DNA of 64,000 nucleotides from an uncultured Oscillospiraceae bacterium (GCA_934462925.1 CAKSIT010000014.1:9950-73949), one strand, 5' to 3'. Shown: positions 25,592 through 36,061, numbered from the stretch's first letter. The notes: generated from the sequence alone by a model not told the origin. Made by a program: numbers and translations.

Positions 25592-26224
25592 ATGCCGTTC
25601 GATTACAAAAAAGAGTACAGGGAGTTCTATCTCCCGCCGAAAAAGCCGACTATAGTTACCGTACCGCAGATGAATTACCTTGCGGTGCGCGGCAGCGGCG
25701 ACCCGAACGCCGAGGGCGGCGAGTACAAGAAGTCGCTCGAGCTGCTGTACCCGATAGCGTTCACGATAAAAATGAGCAAAAAGGGCAGCCGCGCTATAGA
25801 GGGCTACTTTGATTATGTCGTGCCGCCGCTTGAGGGCTTCTGGTGGCAGGACGGCGTGAGCGGCGTGGATTTTTCGCATAAAGAGGCGTTCAGCTTTATT
25901 TCTGTGATTCGCCTGCCCGATTTTGTAACGCGCAGCGACTTTGAGTGGGCGATAGCCGAGGCTGAGCTAAAGAAAAAGGCGGACTTTTCAAGGGTGGAGT
26001 TCTTTGCATACAGCGAGGGGCTGTGCGTGCAGTGTATGCACACGGGCCGCTACGACGACGAGCCTGCGACGATTGCCGCAATGCACGATTTCGCCGCGCA
26101 GAACGGCTATGCTATAGACATAACGCCAAGCCGTATGCACCACGAAATATATCTTTCAGACCCGCGCAGATGCGCGCCCGAAAACCTTAAAACAGTCGTT
26201 CGTCACCCGATAAAGCCCGTGTGA
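25592..26224 (+). CDS. GyrI-like small-molecule-binding domain protein
   Basis: A 210-residue protein of the GyrI-like (SHV) domain superfamily. The opening KKPTIVTVPQMNYLAVRGSGDPN, followed by a central LEGFWWQDG strand and the C-terminal MHHEIYLSDPRR, is the usual arrangement of stand-alone GyrI-like proteins. Relatives bind or hydrolyse hydrophobic ligands. Start ATG 25592 follows GGGAGGAT. It is in the same direction as its neighbours with short gaps. Confidence 0.75.
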   Translation: MPFDYKKEYREFYLPPKKPTIVTVPQMNYLAVRGSGDPNAEGGEYKKSLELLYPIAFTIKMSKKGSRAIEGYFDYVVPPLEGFWWQDGVSGVDFSHKEAFSFISVIRLPDFVTRSDFEWAIAEAELKKKADFSRVEFFAYSEGLCVQCMHTGRYDDEPATIAAMHDFAAQNGYAIDITPSRMHHEIYLSDPRRCAPENLKTVVRHPIKPV

Positions 26225-26249
26225 GCGGCAAAGAACAGAGGACAGAGAA

Positions 26250-27116
26250 ATGAGATTATCCGACAAGTGGCAGGACTACTGCCTTATCGACACATCAGAC
26301 GGGGAGCGCCTTGAGCGCTGGGGGGACGTTACGCTTATACGCCCCGACCCGCAGATAATATGGAAATGCAGCGGCACAGCGCCCGAGTGGGGCAGCGCGC
26401 ACGCGCGGTATATCCGCTCGTCCTCGGGCGGGGGCGCGTGGGACTACCGCAGGAAGCTCCCCGAAAGCTGGCAGATAAAGTACGGCGAGCTTACGTTCAT
26501 GGTAAAGCCAACGGGCTTCAAGCACACGGGGCTTTTCCCCGAGCAGGCGGTGAACTGGGACTACTGCGCGGAGCTTATACGCGGCGCGGGGCGTCCCGTA
26601 AACGTACTTAACCTGTTTGCGTACACGGGGGGAGCAACCCTTGCGTGCGCGGCTGCGGGCGCTTCGGTGTGCCATTGCGACGCCGTTAAGGGCATGGTGG
26701 ACTGGGCGCGCACCAACGCCAAGCTCTCCGGTCTTTCAGACCGCCCCATACGCTGGATAGTGGACGACGCGGTGAAGTTTATCGGGCGGGAGATACGCCG
26801 CGGCACGCGCTACGACGGCATAATCCTCGACCCGCCGAGCTACGGGCGCGGCACTAACGGCGAGATGTGGAAGCTTGAGGACAGCATTTACGGGCTAATG
26901 ACGTCCGTAACGCAGCTGCTCTCGGACAAGCCGCTATTCGTGCTGCTTAACAGCTACACCACGGGGCTTTCGGCGTCGGTTATGGAGTACCTGCTGCGCA
27001 TGACTGTCGGCGCGCGCTTCGACATCACGGTGGATTCGCAGGAAATAGGGCTGCCCGTAAAGCAGACAGGGCTTGCGCTGCCCTGCGGAAGCACGGCTAT
27101 AGTGCGCTTTAAGTGA
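26250..27116 (+). CDS. Class I SAM-dependent methyltransferase (RlmI-like)
   Basis: A 288-residue methyltransferase of the family that includes 23S rRNA m5C methyltransferases RlmI/RlmK. Motif I NVLNLFAYTGGATLACAAAG binds SAM, the acidic motif II is CHCDAVK, and motif IV reads IILDPPSYGRG. It lacks the N-terminal PUA domain of RlmI, so the RNA target is uncertain. It follows the GyrI-like gene by 25 bp. Confidence 0.85.
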   Translation: MRLSDKWQDYCLIDTSDGERLERWGDVTLIRPDPQIIWKCSGTAPEWGSAHARYIRSSSGGGAWDYRRKLPESWQIKYGELTFMVKPTGFKHTGLFPEQAVNWDYCAELIRGAGRPVNVLNLFAYTGGATLACAAAGASVCHCDAVKGMVDWARTNAKLSGLSDRPIRWIVDDAVKFIGREIRRGTRYDGIILDPPSYGRGTNGEMWKLEDSIYGLMTSVTQLLSDKPLFVLLNSYTTGLSASVMEYLLRMTVGARFDITVDSQEIGLPVKQTGLALPCGSTAIVRFK

Positions 27117-27143
27117 TATGCAATTGTGTGAGGATAAAAGAAC

Positions 27144-28904
27144 TTGAACATAATAGAAGTAGAAAACCTGTCGTTTGATTATATAAGCTACGACGACGAT
27201 GGCAGCGAGAGCGGCAGGACGCGCGTTCTGGACAACGTGTCGCTAAGCGTTCCCGAGGGGCAGTTTGTGGCGGTGCTTGGGCATAACGGCTGCGGAAAAT
27301 CGACCCTTGCAAAGCACCTTAACGCCATACTTACCCCCACGTCGGGCAGGGTGACGGTATGCGGCATGGACACCGCGGACGAGGACAGGCTGTACGACAT
27401 CAGAAGCAACGTCGGCATGGTGTTCCAGAACCCAGACAACCAGCTTGTCGCGACTATCGTCGAGGAGGACGTGGCGTTCGCGCCGGAAAACCTTGGCGTG
27501 CCGCCCGAGGAGATACGAAAGCGAGTTGACGAAGCGCTGCGGCAGGTGGATATGTACGAGTTTCGCGAACACGCGCCGCACCAGCTTTCGGGCGGGCAGA
27601 AGCAGCGCGTGGCAATCGCGGGCGTTATAGCCATGCAGCCGCGCTGTATCGTAATGGACGAGCCTACCGCCATGCTTGACCCGCGCGGCAGGCGCGAAGT
27701 CATGAAGACCGTAAAGCACCTTAACCGCGACAAGGGCATAACCGTTGTGTTCATCACGCATTACATGGACGAAGCCGCGCAGGCGGACCGCGTTGTTGTA
27801 ATGGACGGCGGCGGTATAATCATGGACGACGTGCCTAAAAAGGTTTTTTCGCAGGTGGAGCGCCTGCGCGCCGTAGGGCTTGACGTGCCGCAGGTGACGG
27901 AGCTGTGTTCAATGCTCCGCCGCGACGGCATAGACATTTCGCAGGAGATAATAGGCGAGGAGGAGTGCGCGCAGGCGCTGTGCGCCCTTACCAAGGGAAA
28001 GAGCCTGCCGCCCGAGCCGCAGGGCGCTCCCGCAGAAAAAAAGCCTGACGAGGGTACGCCCGCAGTTGAGGTAAAGGACCTTGTGTACAAATACAGCATA
28101 GGCACGCCGTTTGAAAAGGCGGCGGTGGACGGCGTTTCACTCAGCGTTGCAAAGGGCGAGCTTGTCGGCATAATCGGCCACACGGGCAGCGGCAAGTCAA
28201 CGCTTATACAGCACCTTAACGGGCTTATAAAGCCAACCTCGGGCGAGGTTTTCGCGGACGGCGTAAACATCTGGGACAAGGGCGTAAACATACGCGAGGT
28301 GCGCTTTAAGGTGGGCATGGTGTTCCAGTATTCAGAACACCAGCTGTTTGAGGAGACCGTTGCAAAGGACATAGCCTACGGCCCGCGCAACATGGGGCTG
28401 TCTGAGGACGAAATAAACGAGCGCGTGCGCAGCGCCGCAAGGAGCATGGACATAACGCACCTGCTCGAGCGCTCCCCGTTTGAGCTTTCGGGCGGGCAGC
28501 AGCGCAGGGTAGCGCTCGCGGGGGTGCTTGCAATGAACCCCGCAGTGCTTATTCTCGACGAGCCTGCCGCAGGCCTCGACCCGCGCGGCAGAGAAAAGAT
28601 ACTCGCGCAGATACAGCAGTATCACCGCGAATCGGGTAAGACGGTGCTGCTGGTGTCGCACTCTATGGAGGACATAGTGCGCTTTGCCACAAAGGTGCTT
28701 GTAATGAACAAGGGGCGGGTGTTCTGCTACGACACGCCCGACAGGGTGTTTGCACGCACGCAGGAGCTTGCAGACATAGGGCTTGACGTGCCGCAGATAA
28801 CGCGCATGGCTCACATAATGAAGCGCATGGGTACGGATATCGGCGACGACATATATACAACGGCAAGAGCCGCGCAGAGGCTTGAACGGCTGATAAACGG
28901 GTAG
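27144..28904 (+). CDS. Energy-coupling factor ATPase, fused EcfA1-EcfA2
   Basis: A 586-residue protein that joins the two ATPases of an ECF vitamin/metal importer in one chain. Domain 1 (about 1-285): Walker A GHNGCGKST (46-54), signature LSGGQKQR (148-155), Walker B CIVMDEP. Domain 2 (about 307-586): Walker A GHTGSGKST (345-353), signature LSGGQQRR (448-455), Walker B LILDEP. A short Pro/Lys-rich linker separates them. Separate ecfA1 and ecfA2 genes are the usual state in Bacillota. Start is TTG 27144 after GAGGAT. ecfT follows 18 bp downstream. Confidence 0.9.
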   Translation: MNIIEVENLSFDYISYDDDGSESGRTRVLDNVSLSVPEGQFVAVLGHNGCGKSTLAKHLNAILTPTSGRVTVCGMDTADEDRLYDIRSNVGMVFQNPDNQLVATIVEEDVAFAPENLGVPPEEIRKRVDEALRQVDMYEFREHAPHQLSGGQKQRVAIAGVIAMQPRCIVMDEPTAMLDPRGRREVMKTVKHLNRDKGITVVFITHYMDEAAQADRVVVMDGGGIIMDDVPKKVFSQVERLRAVGLDVPQVTELCSMLRRDGIDISQEIIGEEECAQALCALTKGKSLPPEPQGAPAEKKPDEGTPAVEVKDLVYKYSIGTPFEKAAVDGVSLSVAKGELVGIIGHTGSGKSTLIQHLNGLIKPTSGEVFADGVNIWDKGVNIREVRFKVGMVFQYSEHQLFEETVAKDIAYGPRNMGLSEDEINERVRSAARSMDITHLLERSPFELSGGQQRRVALAGVLAMNPAVLILDEPAAGLDPRGREKILAQIQQYHRESGKTVLLVSHSMEDIVRFATKVLVMNKGRVFCYDTPDRVFARTQELADIGLDVPQITRMAHIMKRMGTDIGDDIYTTARAAQRLERLING

Positions 28905-28922
28905 AACGACAAAGGGACAGAA

Positions 28923-29735
28923 ATGATAAAGGATATAACCATAGGACAGTATTTCCCCGGAAATTCTGTTATTCACAAGCTGGACAGCCGCGTTAAGCTG
29001 CTGCTGGATATCGTGTACCTTGTGGCGCTTTTCACCGCGCAGAGCTACACGGGGCTGCTTGCAGGGCTGCTTTTCATGTTGGTTTGCTATATCCTCGCGG
29101 GGATAAAGCTTATAATGATACTAAAGAGCATAAAGCCCATAGTGCCGCTTATGGTGTTTACGGGCGTGCTTAACGTGCTGTTTATCAAGGGTGAAACGCC
29201 GCTTTTCGAGTGGTGGATAATCTCGGTTTACCCCGAGGGCATTAAAATGGCGGTATTTATGCTGGTGAGGGTAATGGCGCTTATCATAGGTATGTCGCTG
29301 CTTACTTACACCACCTCGCCCATTATGCTGACAGACGCTATAGAGCGGCTGCTGAGTCCGCTTAAAAAACTGCGCTTTCCCGTGCATGAGCTGTCGATGA
29401 TGATGACGATAGCGCTGCGCTTTATCCCGACGCTCGTTGAGGAAACGGACAAGATAATGTCCGCGCAGAAAGCGCGCGGCGCGGAGCTTGACAGCGGGGG
29501 ACTGCTTAAAAAGGCAAAGTCGCTTGTGCCTGTGCTGATACCGCTTTTCGTGTCGGCGTTCAAGCGCGCAAACGAGCTTGCAACGGCTATGGAATGCCGC
29601 TGCTATCACGGCGGCGAGGGCAGAACGCGCCTGCGGCAGCTGCACACAGCGCCGCGCGACTGGGTTGCGTGCGCTGTAATGCTGGGGCTTTTAGGCGCGG
29701 TAATAGCGATAAACTGCCTGCCCATGCTGCCATAG
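28923..29735 (+). CDS. ecfT: Energy-coupling factor transmembrane protein EcfT
   Basis: The 270-residue scaffold that links the ATPases to substrate-binding S components. About six hydrophobic helices, and the cytoplasmic coupling motifs near residues 180-195 (SAQKARGAELDSGG) and 218-225 (ATAMECRCY), as expected for EcfT (Ala-Arg-Gly type signatures). No S component gene is adjacent, so this is probably a shared (group II) ECF module. Confidence 0.92.
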   Translation: MIKDITIGQYFPGNSVIHKLDSRVKLLLDIVYLVALFTAQSYTGLLAGLLFMLVCYILAGIKLIMILKSIKPIVPLMVFTGVLNVLFIKGETPLFEWWIISVYPEGIKMAVFMLVRVMALIIGMSLLTYTTSPIMLTDAIERLLSPLKKLRFPVHELSMMMTIALRFIPTLVEETDKIMSAQKARGAELDSGGLLKKAKSLVPVLIPLFVSAFKRANELATAMECRCYHGGEGRTRLRQLHTAPRDWVACAVMLGLLGAVIAINCLPMLP

Positions 29736-29745
29736 GAGCGCTGAC

Positions 29746-30489
29746 ATGAGGAATCTCAAGGTATTCATAGCGTATAACGGCGCTGCGTACCACGGCTTTC
29801 AGCGGCAGGGGAACGCCGTTACCGTGCAGGAAACGGTAGAGCGCGCGATAGGGAAGCTCCTTAAAACGCCGCCGCCCGTTATTTACGGCTGCTCGCGCAC
29901 GGACGCGGGCGTACACGCGCGGCGCTTCTGCTTTAACGTGCGGGTGGAAAGCCGCATTCCCTGCGAGGGCTTTGTGCGCGGCATGAACACGCTTTTGCCG
30001 CCTGACGTTGCCGTGCTTTCCTGCGAGGACGCGCCCGAGGACTTCCACGCGCGCTACGACACGCAGGGCAAGGAGTACGTTTACGTGATAAACAACAAGC
30101 CGCAGCGCGACGTGTTCATGCAGCAGCTTGCGTACCACTACCCGTACCCGCTTGACATTGAGAAAATGCGCGCGGCGGCGGCGCTTTTAACGGGCGAACA
30201 CGACTTCGCCGCGTTCTGCCGCGCGGAGGGCAGGGCGCGCGTAAGCACGACGGTACGCACGGTGTACGGCATTACCGTAACGGAGCGCGACGGGCTGTGC
30301 GAGATAAGGGTGAGCGGCAGCGGATTCCTCTACAACATGGTGAGGATAATCGCGGGAACGCTCATTTATATAAGCGAGGGGAAGCTCTCGCAGGAGGATA
30401 TCCTGCGGGCGCTTGAAACAGGGGACAGGTCGTTTGCGGGGGTAACGCTCCCGCCCGAGGGACTTTACCTGAGCGAGGTGCGCTATTAA
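29746..30489 (+). CDS. truA: tRNA pseudouridine(38-40) synthase
   Basis: A 247-residue TruA. Catalytic Asp lies in GCSRTDAGVHAR (about residue 50). FHARYDTQGKEYVYVI and GSGFLYNMVRIIAGTL are typical. Downstream of ecfA-ecfT as in many Bacillota. Confidence 0.96.
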   Translation: MRNLKVFIAYNGAAYHGFQRQGNAVTVQETVERAIGKLLKTPPPVIYGCSRTDAGVHARRFCFNVRVESRIPCEGFVRGMNTLLPPDVAVLSCEDAPEDFHARYDTQGKEYVYVINNKPQRDVFMQQLAYHYPYPLDIEKMRAAAALLTGEHDFAAFCRAEGRARVSTTVRTVYGITVTERDGLCEIRVSGSGFLYNMVRIIAGTLIYISEGKLSQEDILRALETGDRSFAGVTLPPEGLYLSEVRY

Positions 30490-30538
30490 GCAGGTAATTG
30501 CCGCTGCGGGCTTGACTTGAAAGGAGTATGGTGCTATA

Positions 30539-31663
30539 ATGGATAATAGTCCGAAAAAAGATACGGGCAGGGGCAGGGACTTTCGGCTCGGCGCGGCGCT
30601 TGTAATACTGCTGGCGCTGGCGCTTATTCTTGTGGCTTTGAACTGGGGCAAGATATTAGCGCCGCTGAAGGACGCCGCGCTTGAAACGGACAGCGGCACG
30701 TTCCCTGTGGAGCTGCCCGGCAGCGCGGGCTACGGGCTGTACGAGCTTGGCGAGAACATCTGCCTGCTTACGGACACCTACATCTACACCTATAACTCCG
30801 AGGGCGCTAATATCGCGGGGATACAGCACGGGCTTCAGAACCCTGCGGCGTCCTCAAACGCAAAGCGCGTTATGGTCTACGACAGGAGCGGCAAGGGAAT
30901 AAAGATGTTTTCGCGCTCGGCGGAGGTATATTCTGCCACGGCTGACGATACGATAGTTTTCGGGCAGATAGGAACGAATGAGCGCTGCGCGTTCGTTACG
31001 ACCTCTGCGCGCTATTCCAACTGCCTGTACGTGCTTAACGGCGAGGGCAGGCAGATATTCCGCTACTATTCGCCCGACAAGAAGATAATGCAGGTGCGCT
31101 TTACCGACGACGAGGCGGGCGTGTTCCTGACGCTTATGGACGAGCGCGACGGCGAGCTTATTTTCAGCGCGGCAAGGCTTGACATAAACGCTGCGACCGA
31201 GAGCTTTCTGTGGGAAACGCCGCTTGCTGCGGGCGTGCCGTATTCGGCGCAGCTCTGCGGCGACGGGCTGTACATAGTCGGCGCTGACGGCCACGCGCTG
31301 CTCGACCCGCTTACGGGCGAGATAAAGGCGTCGGGCGGCTTTACGGGCGGCATTGCGGACATTCCGCCTGCGGATAAGCTGCGGGTGCTGGTGTTCAACG
31401 ATTCCGCATCTAACGCGTTTGCGGCGGTAGCCTACAACGAGCTGCTCGAAGCGCAGTACACGCTGGGCGTTGACAGCGCCTCAACGTATGCGGTGAGCGG
31501 CAGCGCGCTCTACGTACTGTCCGAAAACACGCTGAGAGCGTATAGCGATACGCTTGAGCTTACAAAGGAGTACGAGCTTGACGACGTGTATTCCGACATG
31601 ATGATAGAGGGCGGCAGCGCATACCTGCTGGGCTACAACACCGTGCAGAAGCTGGTGCTGTAA
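30539..31663 (+). CDS. Membrane-anchored beta-propeller-like protein (DUF5711-like)
   Basis: A 374-residue protein with one N-terminal membrane helix (about residues 20-41) and an extracellular part made of short beta repeats. The pattern matches the clostridial DUF5711 family, which commonly lies beside cvpA as here. The AAGGAG site is 12 nt from the ATG, a little long. A TTGACT-17-TATAAT sequence overlaps the start codon (30512-30540) and cannot serve this start. Function unknown. Confidence 0.7.
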   Translation: MDNSPKKDTGRGRDFRLGAALVILLALALILVALNWGKILAPLKDAALETDSGTFPVELPGSAGYGLYELGENICLLTDTYIYTYNSEGANIAGIQHGLQNPAASSNAKRVMVYDRSGKGIKMFSRSAEVYSATADDTIVFGQIGTNERCAFVTTSARYSNCLYVLNGEGRQIFRYYSPDKKIMQVRFTDDEAGVFLTLMDERDGELIFSAARLDINAATESFLWETPLAAGVPYSAQLCGDGLYIVGADGHALLDPLTGEIKASGGFTGGIADIPPADKLRVLVFNDSASNAFAAVAYNELLEAQYTLGVDSASTYAVSGSALYVLSENTLRAYSDTLELTKEYELDDVYSDMMIEGGSAYLLGYNTVQKLVL

Positions 31664-31685
31664 CGGCGTTTCCGAAAGGAGAATT

Positions 31686-32717
31686 ATGGAGAATTATGCC
31701 TTTATATACGATATAGTCGCTGCGGCGTTTATTATAGGAATGCTGTTCGCGGGGCTTAAAAAGGGCTTTGCAAGCGCTGTTGTGAGCGCGGTCGCGGTAG
31801 TGGCGGCGTTTATATGCGCAATGACGTTCAGCGAGCCTGTAACGCGCTCGCTCTATCAGTCGCTTGTCGAGGAAAAGCTCGAGCAGGCGGTAGACAAGCA
31901 GCTTGGCGAGGCTATGTCGGAGATTTCTCTCGGCGGCGTAGAATCGCTCGATTACGACGCGGTGCTTATCTCGGGTACGCCCGCGCGCGAGGTTGCGCTC
32001 GATTACGGCGGCACGGGCAAGGCTATAGTAGACCTGTCCTCGCTTGACCTTAGCGCTACGGGCATAGCGCAGGCGGACCTGTCGCGCTTTGGCATAGCGC
32101 AGGACGCCGACTTTTCGGACGTTAGCGCAAAGACCGCGGAGTTTACGCGCGCGGACATTGAAAAGTACGGGCTTGGCAAAATGGCGTTCGCGCAGTATCT
32201 TGTTGTAAACGCGCAGGGGTCAGACGTTCTCGCGCCGTTTACGCAGTTTACAACGCAGGTGGGCGAGGCGCTGCCCGTCATATTCGGCGGCACGGCTGAG
32301 GACATCTCAAACGGCAGGGCGGACGCTATACGCGCGGTGGTGCTTGTAATGCTAAACACCTCGGCTTCTGCAAGGGACGCCGTGATAGACGGCATAATCG
32401 AGCCGTGCTTTGTGATGATAATGCGAAACGTGGCGTTTGTGGTGATTTTTGCGGCAGTATGCACGGTGCTTGCTATTGTGGCTTCGCTGCTGAAATTCGT
32501 CAACAAGATACCCGTGCTTGGCGGGTTCAACTCCGCGGCGGGCGCTGTACTTGGCGCGCTTGAGGGCGCTGTGGCGGTATTTGTGGCGTGCCTGCTTGTG
32601 AGAATGCTTATCACGCTTACGGGCGGGAACGTTGTGTTCCTGAACGAGGCGACCATAGATGAAACGTATCTGTTCAGGCTGTTTTATCATCTTGATTTCC
32701 TGAACTTTGTGAAATAA
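31686..32717 (+). CDS. CvpA-family membrane protein
   Basis: A 343-residue protein with two N-terminal helices (about residues 11-46) beginning DIVAAAFIIGMLFAGLKKGF, a polar middle of about 190 residues, and further helices near 245-265 and 285-320 with KIPVLGGFNSAAGAVLGALEG, the CvpA signature. In Bacillota such proteins have ill-defined roles in envelope or secretion. The middle insertion makes it longer than E. coli CvpA (about 160 residues). Confidence 0.8.
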   Translation: MENYAFIYDIVAAAFIIGMLFAGLKKGFASAVVSAVAVVAAFICAMTFSEPVTRSLYQSLVEEKLEQAVDKQLGEAMSEISLGGVESLDYDAVLISGTPAREVALDYGGTGKAIVDLSSLDLSATGIAQADLSRFGIAQDADFSDVSAKTAEFTRADIEKYGLGKMAFAQYLVVNAQGSDVLAPFTQFTTQVGEALPVIFGGTAEDISNGRADAIRAVVLVMLNTSASARDAVIDGIIEPCFVMIMRNVAFVVIFAAVCTVLAIVASLLKFVNKIPVLGGFNSAAGAVLGALEGAVAVFVACLLVRMLITLTGGNVVFLNEATIDETYLFRLFYHLDFLNFVK

Positions 32718-32738
32718 ACAAGAAAAGAGGTAGACGAC

Positions 32739-35150
32739 ATGAAAATGATGATGTGTTCGAGATGTAAAAAGCGTCCCGCTGTGATATTCATTTCTACAAT
32801 GAACGGTTCTGAGCGCAAGGACGAGGGCCTGTGCCTGCCCTGCGCAAAGGAGCTTGGCATTCCGCAGGTGAGCGATTATCTCAAGCAGATGGGCATATCC
32901 GAGGACGACTTCAACAACGCATGCGAGAGCGTTCTCGACGAAAACGGCGAGCTTGACCCGAGCGCCCTTGAGGGCATGGAGGGGCTTTTCGGCCTTGGCG
33001 ACCACGGCGCGGACAACGACGATGACGTCGAGGAATCGGGCGACGAGGAGGAAAGCTCCGAAAAGGAGGGCGAGGGGCTGTTTGAGCGCGGCGGCGCAGG
33101 CACAGTGCCGAGCTTTCTGCGCAATCTTTTCGGCAGCATGAGCGGCTCTGACGACAAGCACGAAAAGCAGGGCGAGGAGAGCGCCGACGAGCCGTCCGAG
33201 CGCAAGCCGCGCAAAAAGTCCGAAAAGACCGACAAAAAGCGCCGCTGTCTTGAAACCTACTGCACTAACCTTACCCGCCGCGCCGCGGAGGGCAAGATAG
33301 ACCGCATAGTCGGCAGGGAAAAGGAGATATACCGCGTTTTGCAGATACTTTCCCGCCGCTCAAAGAACAACCCCTGCCTTATAGGCGAACCGGGCGTAGG
33401 CAAAACCGCTATCGCGGAGGGGCTTGCGCTTAAGCTTGCAAGCGGCGACGTGCCGTTCAGGCTTCAGGACAAGGAGCTTTATATGCTCGACCTTACCGCG
33501 CTTATCGCGGGTACGCAGTTCAGGGGGCAGTTTGAGAGCCGCGTGAAGTCCCTGCTGGAGGAGATAAAGAACGCGGGCAACGTTATGCTTTTTGTGGACG
33601 AGGTACACAACCTCGTCGGCACGGGCGGCGACAGCGAGGGTACGATGAACGCCGCGAATATGTTTAAGCCCGCCCTGTCGCGCGGAGAGCTGCAGGTGAT
33701 AGGCGCTACCACGTTCGAGGAGTACAGAAAGCACATTGAAAAGGACAGCGCGCTCGAGCGCCGCTTCCAGCCCGTTACCGTAAACGAGCCGACGATAGAC
33801 GAAACCGTCGAGCTTCTGGGCGGCATAAAGGAGTACTACGAGAATCACCACAAGGTAAAGGTGGACGACGAGGTTACGAGAATGTGCGCGGTTCTTTCCG
33901 AGCGCTACATCAACGACCGCTTCCTGCCCGACAAGGCCATTGACCTGCTTGACGAGGCATGCGCGTGCGCAAGCCTTGAAAACACTAGCATAACCGAGTA
34001 CGAAAAGACCAAAAAGGCGCTTGAAAAGCTTCGCGAGGAGGAGAACGCGCTCTCCGAGGAAACCCCGCCGAACTACGAGCGCATGGCGCAGGTAAAGACC
34101 GAGATAGCAAAGGCGGAAGAGAAGAACGCCGAGCTTAAGGACAAGGCGGAGAACGTTTCCGTTACGCTTGACGACTTGTCAAAGGTAATTGAGATGTGGA
34201 CGGGTATCCCCGCGAACAGGATACAGGAAACCGAGTACAAGCGTATAGGAAAGCTCGAGGAGAACCTTAAGGCAAAGGTAATCGGGCAGGACGAGGCGTG
34301 CGAGCTTGTGGCAAAGGCGATAAAGCGCACGCGCGTTCAGCTCACGTCCCGCCGCAGGCCCGCGTCGTTCATTTTCGTAGGGCCTACCGGCGTTGGCAAA
34401 ACCGAGCTTGTTAAGGTGCTTGCAGCCGAGATGTTCGACACGGTAGAGCCGCTTATAAGGCTTGATATGTCGGAGTATATGGAAAAGCACAGCGTGTCAA
34501 AGATAATCGGTTCGCCCCCGGGCTATGTCGGCTACGACGAGGCGGGGCAGCTCACCGAGCGCGTGCGCAGGAAGCCTTATTCCGTAATACTTTTCGACGA
34601 GATAGAAAAGGCGCACCCCGACGTTATGAACATTCTGCTTCAGATTCTCGACGAGGGCAAGATAAACGACTCGCACGGCAGGTCTGTAAGCTTTGAGAAC
34701 ACCGTTATCTGCATGACGTCCAACGCGGGTTCTAGCACGGGCATGAACGGCATAGGCTTCAGCAAGAGCGAGGGCGACATGACAAAGGAACGCGCGATGA
34801 AGGGTCTGCGGGAGTTCCTGCGCCCAGAGTTTCTTGGAAGAATAGACGAGATAGTGACGTTCTCGCCGCTCAGCGAGGAGGCGTACGCGAAAATCGCGCG
34901 CCTTATGCTCGAGGAGATACGCTCGCCGCTTAAGGAGAAGAGGCTTAAGCTTGACATTGCCGAGAACGTATACCCCGCAGTCGCTAAAAAGGCGTTCGGC
35001 GGCAAGTTCGGCGGCAGAGATATCCGCAGGGTTATCCGCTCGGACATTGAGGACAGCCTTGCAAACCAGCTCATAGAAAACGCCGACAGGAAGCTCACGC
35101 GCGTTACGGTGAACGCTGACGGCGGCGAAATAAAGGTGAGCGTGGAATGA
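32739..35150 (+). CDS. ClpE-type AAA+ unfoldase with N-terminal zinc finger
   Basis: An 803-residue Hsp100 protein with two AAA+ modules that unfolds substrates for ClpP. In place of the usual Clp-N repeats it has a four-Cys zinc finger (Cys6, Cys9, Cys32, Cys35), as in ClpE, then an acidic low-complexity segment (about 70-170). Module 1: Walker A GEPGVGKT, Walker [11 protein letters not shown] middle helical region at about 430-480 separates the modules. Module 2: Walker A GPTGVGKT, Walker [11 protein letters not shown], and a GIGF loop that would dock ClpP. clpP is not in the window. No CtsR-type repeat operator was found upstream. An SDR gene overlaps its stop codon. Confidence 0.92.
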   Translation: MKMMMCSRCKKRPAVIFISTMNGSERKDEGLCLPCAKELGIPQVSDYLKQMGISEDDFNNACESVLDENGELDPSALEGMEGLFGLGDHGADNDDDVEESGDEEESSEKEGEGLFERGGAGTVPSFLRNLFGSMSGSDDKHEKQGEESADEPSERKPRKKSEKTDKKRRCLETYCTNLTRRAAEGKIDRIVGREKEIYRVLQILSRRSKNNPCLIGEPGVGKTAIAEGLALKLASGDVPFRLQDKELYMLDLTALIAGTQFRGQFESRVKSLLEEIKNAGNVMLFVDEVHNLVGTGGDSEGTMNAANMFKPALSRGELQVIGATTFEEYRKHIEKDSALERRFQPVTVNEPTIDETVELLGGIKEYYENHHKVKVDDEVTRMCAVLSERYINDRFLPDKAIDLLDEACACASLENTSITEYEKTKKALEKLREEENALSEETPPNYERMAQVKTEIAKAEEKNAELKDKAENVSVTLDDLSKVIEMWTGIPANRIQETEYKRIGKLEENLKAKVIGQDEACELVAKAIKRTRVQLTSRRRPASFIFVGPTGVGKTELVKVLAAEMFDTVEPLIRLDMSEYMEKHSVSKIIGSPPGYVGYDEAGQLTERVRRKPYSVILFDEIEKAHPDVMNILLQILDEGKINDSHGRSVSFENTVICMTSNAGSSTGMNGIGFSKSEGDMTKERAMKGLREFLRPEFLGRIDEIVTFSPLSEEAYAKIARLMLEEIRSPLKEKRLKLDIAENVYPAVAKKAFGGKFGGRDIRRVIRSDIEDSLANQLIENADRKLTRVTVNADGGEIKVSVE

Positions 35151-35851
35151 CCGTCCTGATAACGGGCGGCACGGGCGCAATCGGCGCGGCAATCGCCGAA
35201 AACTACGCGTCGACGGACGACGTGGTGTTCACCTACAATACGCGCGCGGAGCAGGCGCAGACCCTTTGCGAGCGCCTGCATTGCGCGGCGGTGCAGATGG
35301 ACGCTGCGGACAGGGAAAGCGTTGAACGCGCGGTTGCGCAGGTGCTGCGGGACTACGGGCATATCGACGTGCTTGTGAACAACGCGGGCATATCGCAGAT
35401 AAAGCTTTTCGGCGACATAACGCCGCAGGACTGGGACAGAATGCTTGCGGTGAACCTCACGGGGTGCTTCAACACCTGTCACGCCGTGCTGCGGCATATG
35501 ATAGCGCGAAAAAGCGGCGCTATTGTCAACGTGTCATCTGTGTGGGGAGTGCACGGCGCTTCGTGCGAGGTGCATTATTCCGCCGCAAAGGCGGGCGTTA
35601 TAGGGCTTACAAAGGCGCTTGCAAAGGAAGTGGGCGCATCGGGCGTTACCGTAAACTGCGTAGCGCCGGGCGTTATCGACAGCCCGATGAACAGCGCGCA
35701 CCTCACCGAGGACGACCTGCGCGAGCTGTCCGAGCAGACGCCCGTGGGCAGGCTCGGCAGGGCGGACGAGGTAGCGCAGGCTGTGCGCTTTCTTGCGGAA
35801 AACCGTTTTGTAACAGGGCAGGTGCTGGGCGTTGACGGCGGGTTCTACTAA
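35147..35851 (+). CDS. Short-chain dehydrogenase/reductase (FabG-like)
   Basis: A 234-residue classical SDR: NAD(P)-binding GGTGAIG at residues 7-13, NNAG, catalytic Ser in NVSSVWG, and the YSAAK active-site pair. Closest in pattern to 3-oxoacyl-ACP reductases, but it stands outside any fatty acid cluster and overlaps the clpE-like gene by 4 bp (ATGA). The substrate is uncertain. Confidence 0.85.
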   Translation: MTVLITGGTGAIGAAIAENYASTDDVVFTYNTRAEQAQTLCERLHCAAVQMDAADRESVERAVAQVLRDYGHIDVLVNNAGISQIKLFGDITPQDWDRMLAVNLTGCFNTCHAVLRHMIARKSGAIVNVSSVWGVHGASCEVHYSAAKAGVIGLTKALAKEVGASGVTVNCVAPGVIDSPMNSAHLTEDDLRELSEQTPVGRLGRADEVAQAVRFLAENRFVTGQVLGVDGGFY

Positions 35852-35978
35852 CGCAAAAAATGCTCACAGGGGCATATTTTGTCGAAAAAGGACAGAATAA
35901 TATACCCCATATTGTGTTTTTGTATAAATTGACCGTTTTTCCCCGAAAAACTTTGTCAAAAAAATCTCAAATAAGCGG

Positions 35979-36042
35979 TTGAAATTCGGCGCAAAATATA
36001 GTATAATAGTTTTGATTGATAGACCATACCCCCGTAAGGGGG
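35979..36042 (+). promoter_or_regulatory. Promoter and leader hairpin of oadG-oadB
   Basis: TTGAAA (35979-35984), 17 bp, TATAAT (36002-36007), then a CCCCC-GTAA-GGGGG hairpin (36029-36042) just ahead of the ribosome binding site. Confidence 0.75.
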
Positions 36043-36061
36043 AAGAAAAAGGAGACATCAT

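Noticed and set aside
30512..30540. TTGACT-17-TATAAT promoter-like sequence ahead of the DUF5711-like gene
   Set aside because: The -10 overlaps the start codon (ATG 30539), so a transcript from it would miss that start. The ribosome binding site AAGGAG lies inside the supposed spacer, so the match is probably fortuitous.
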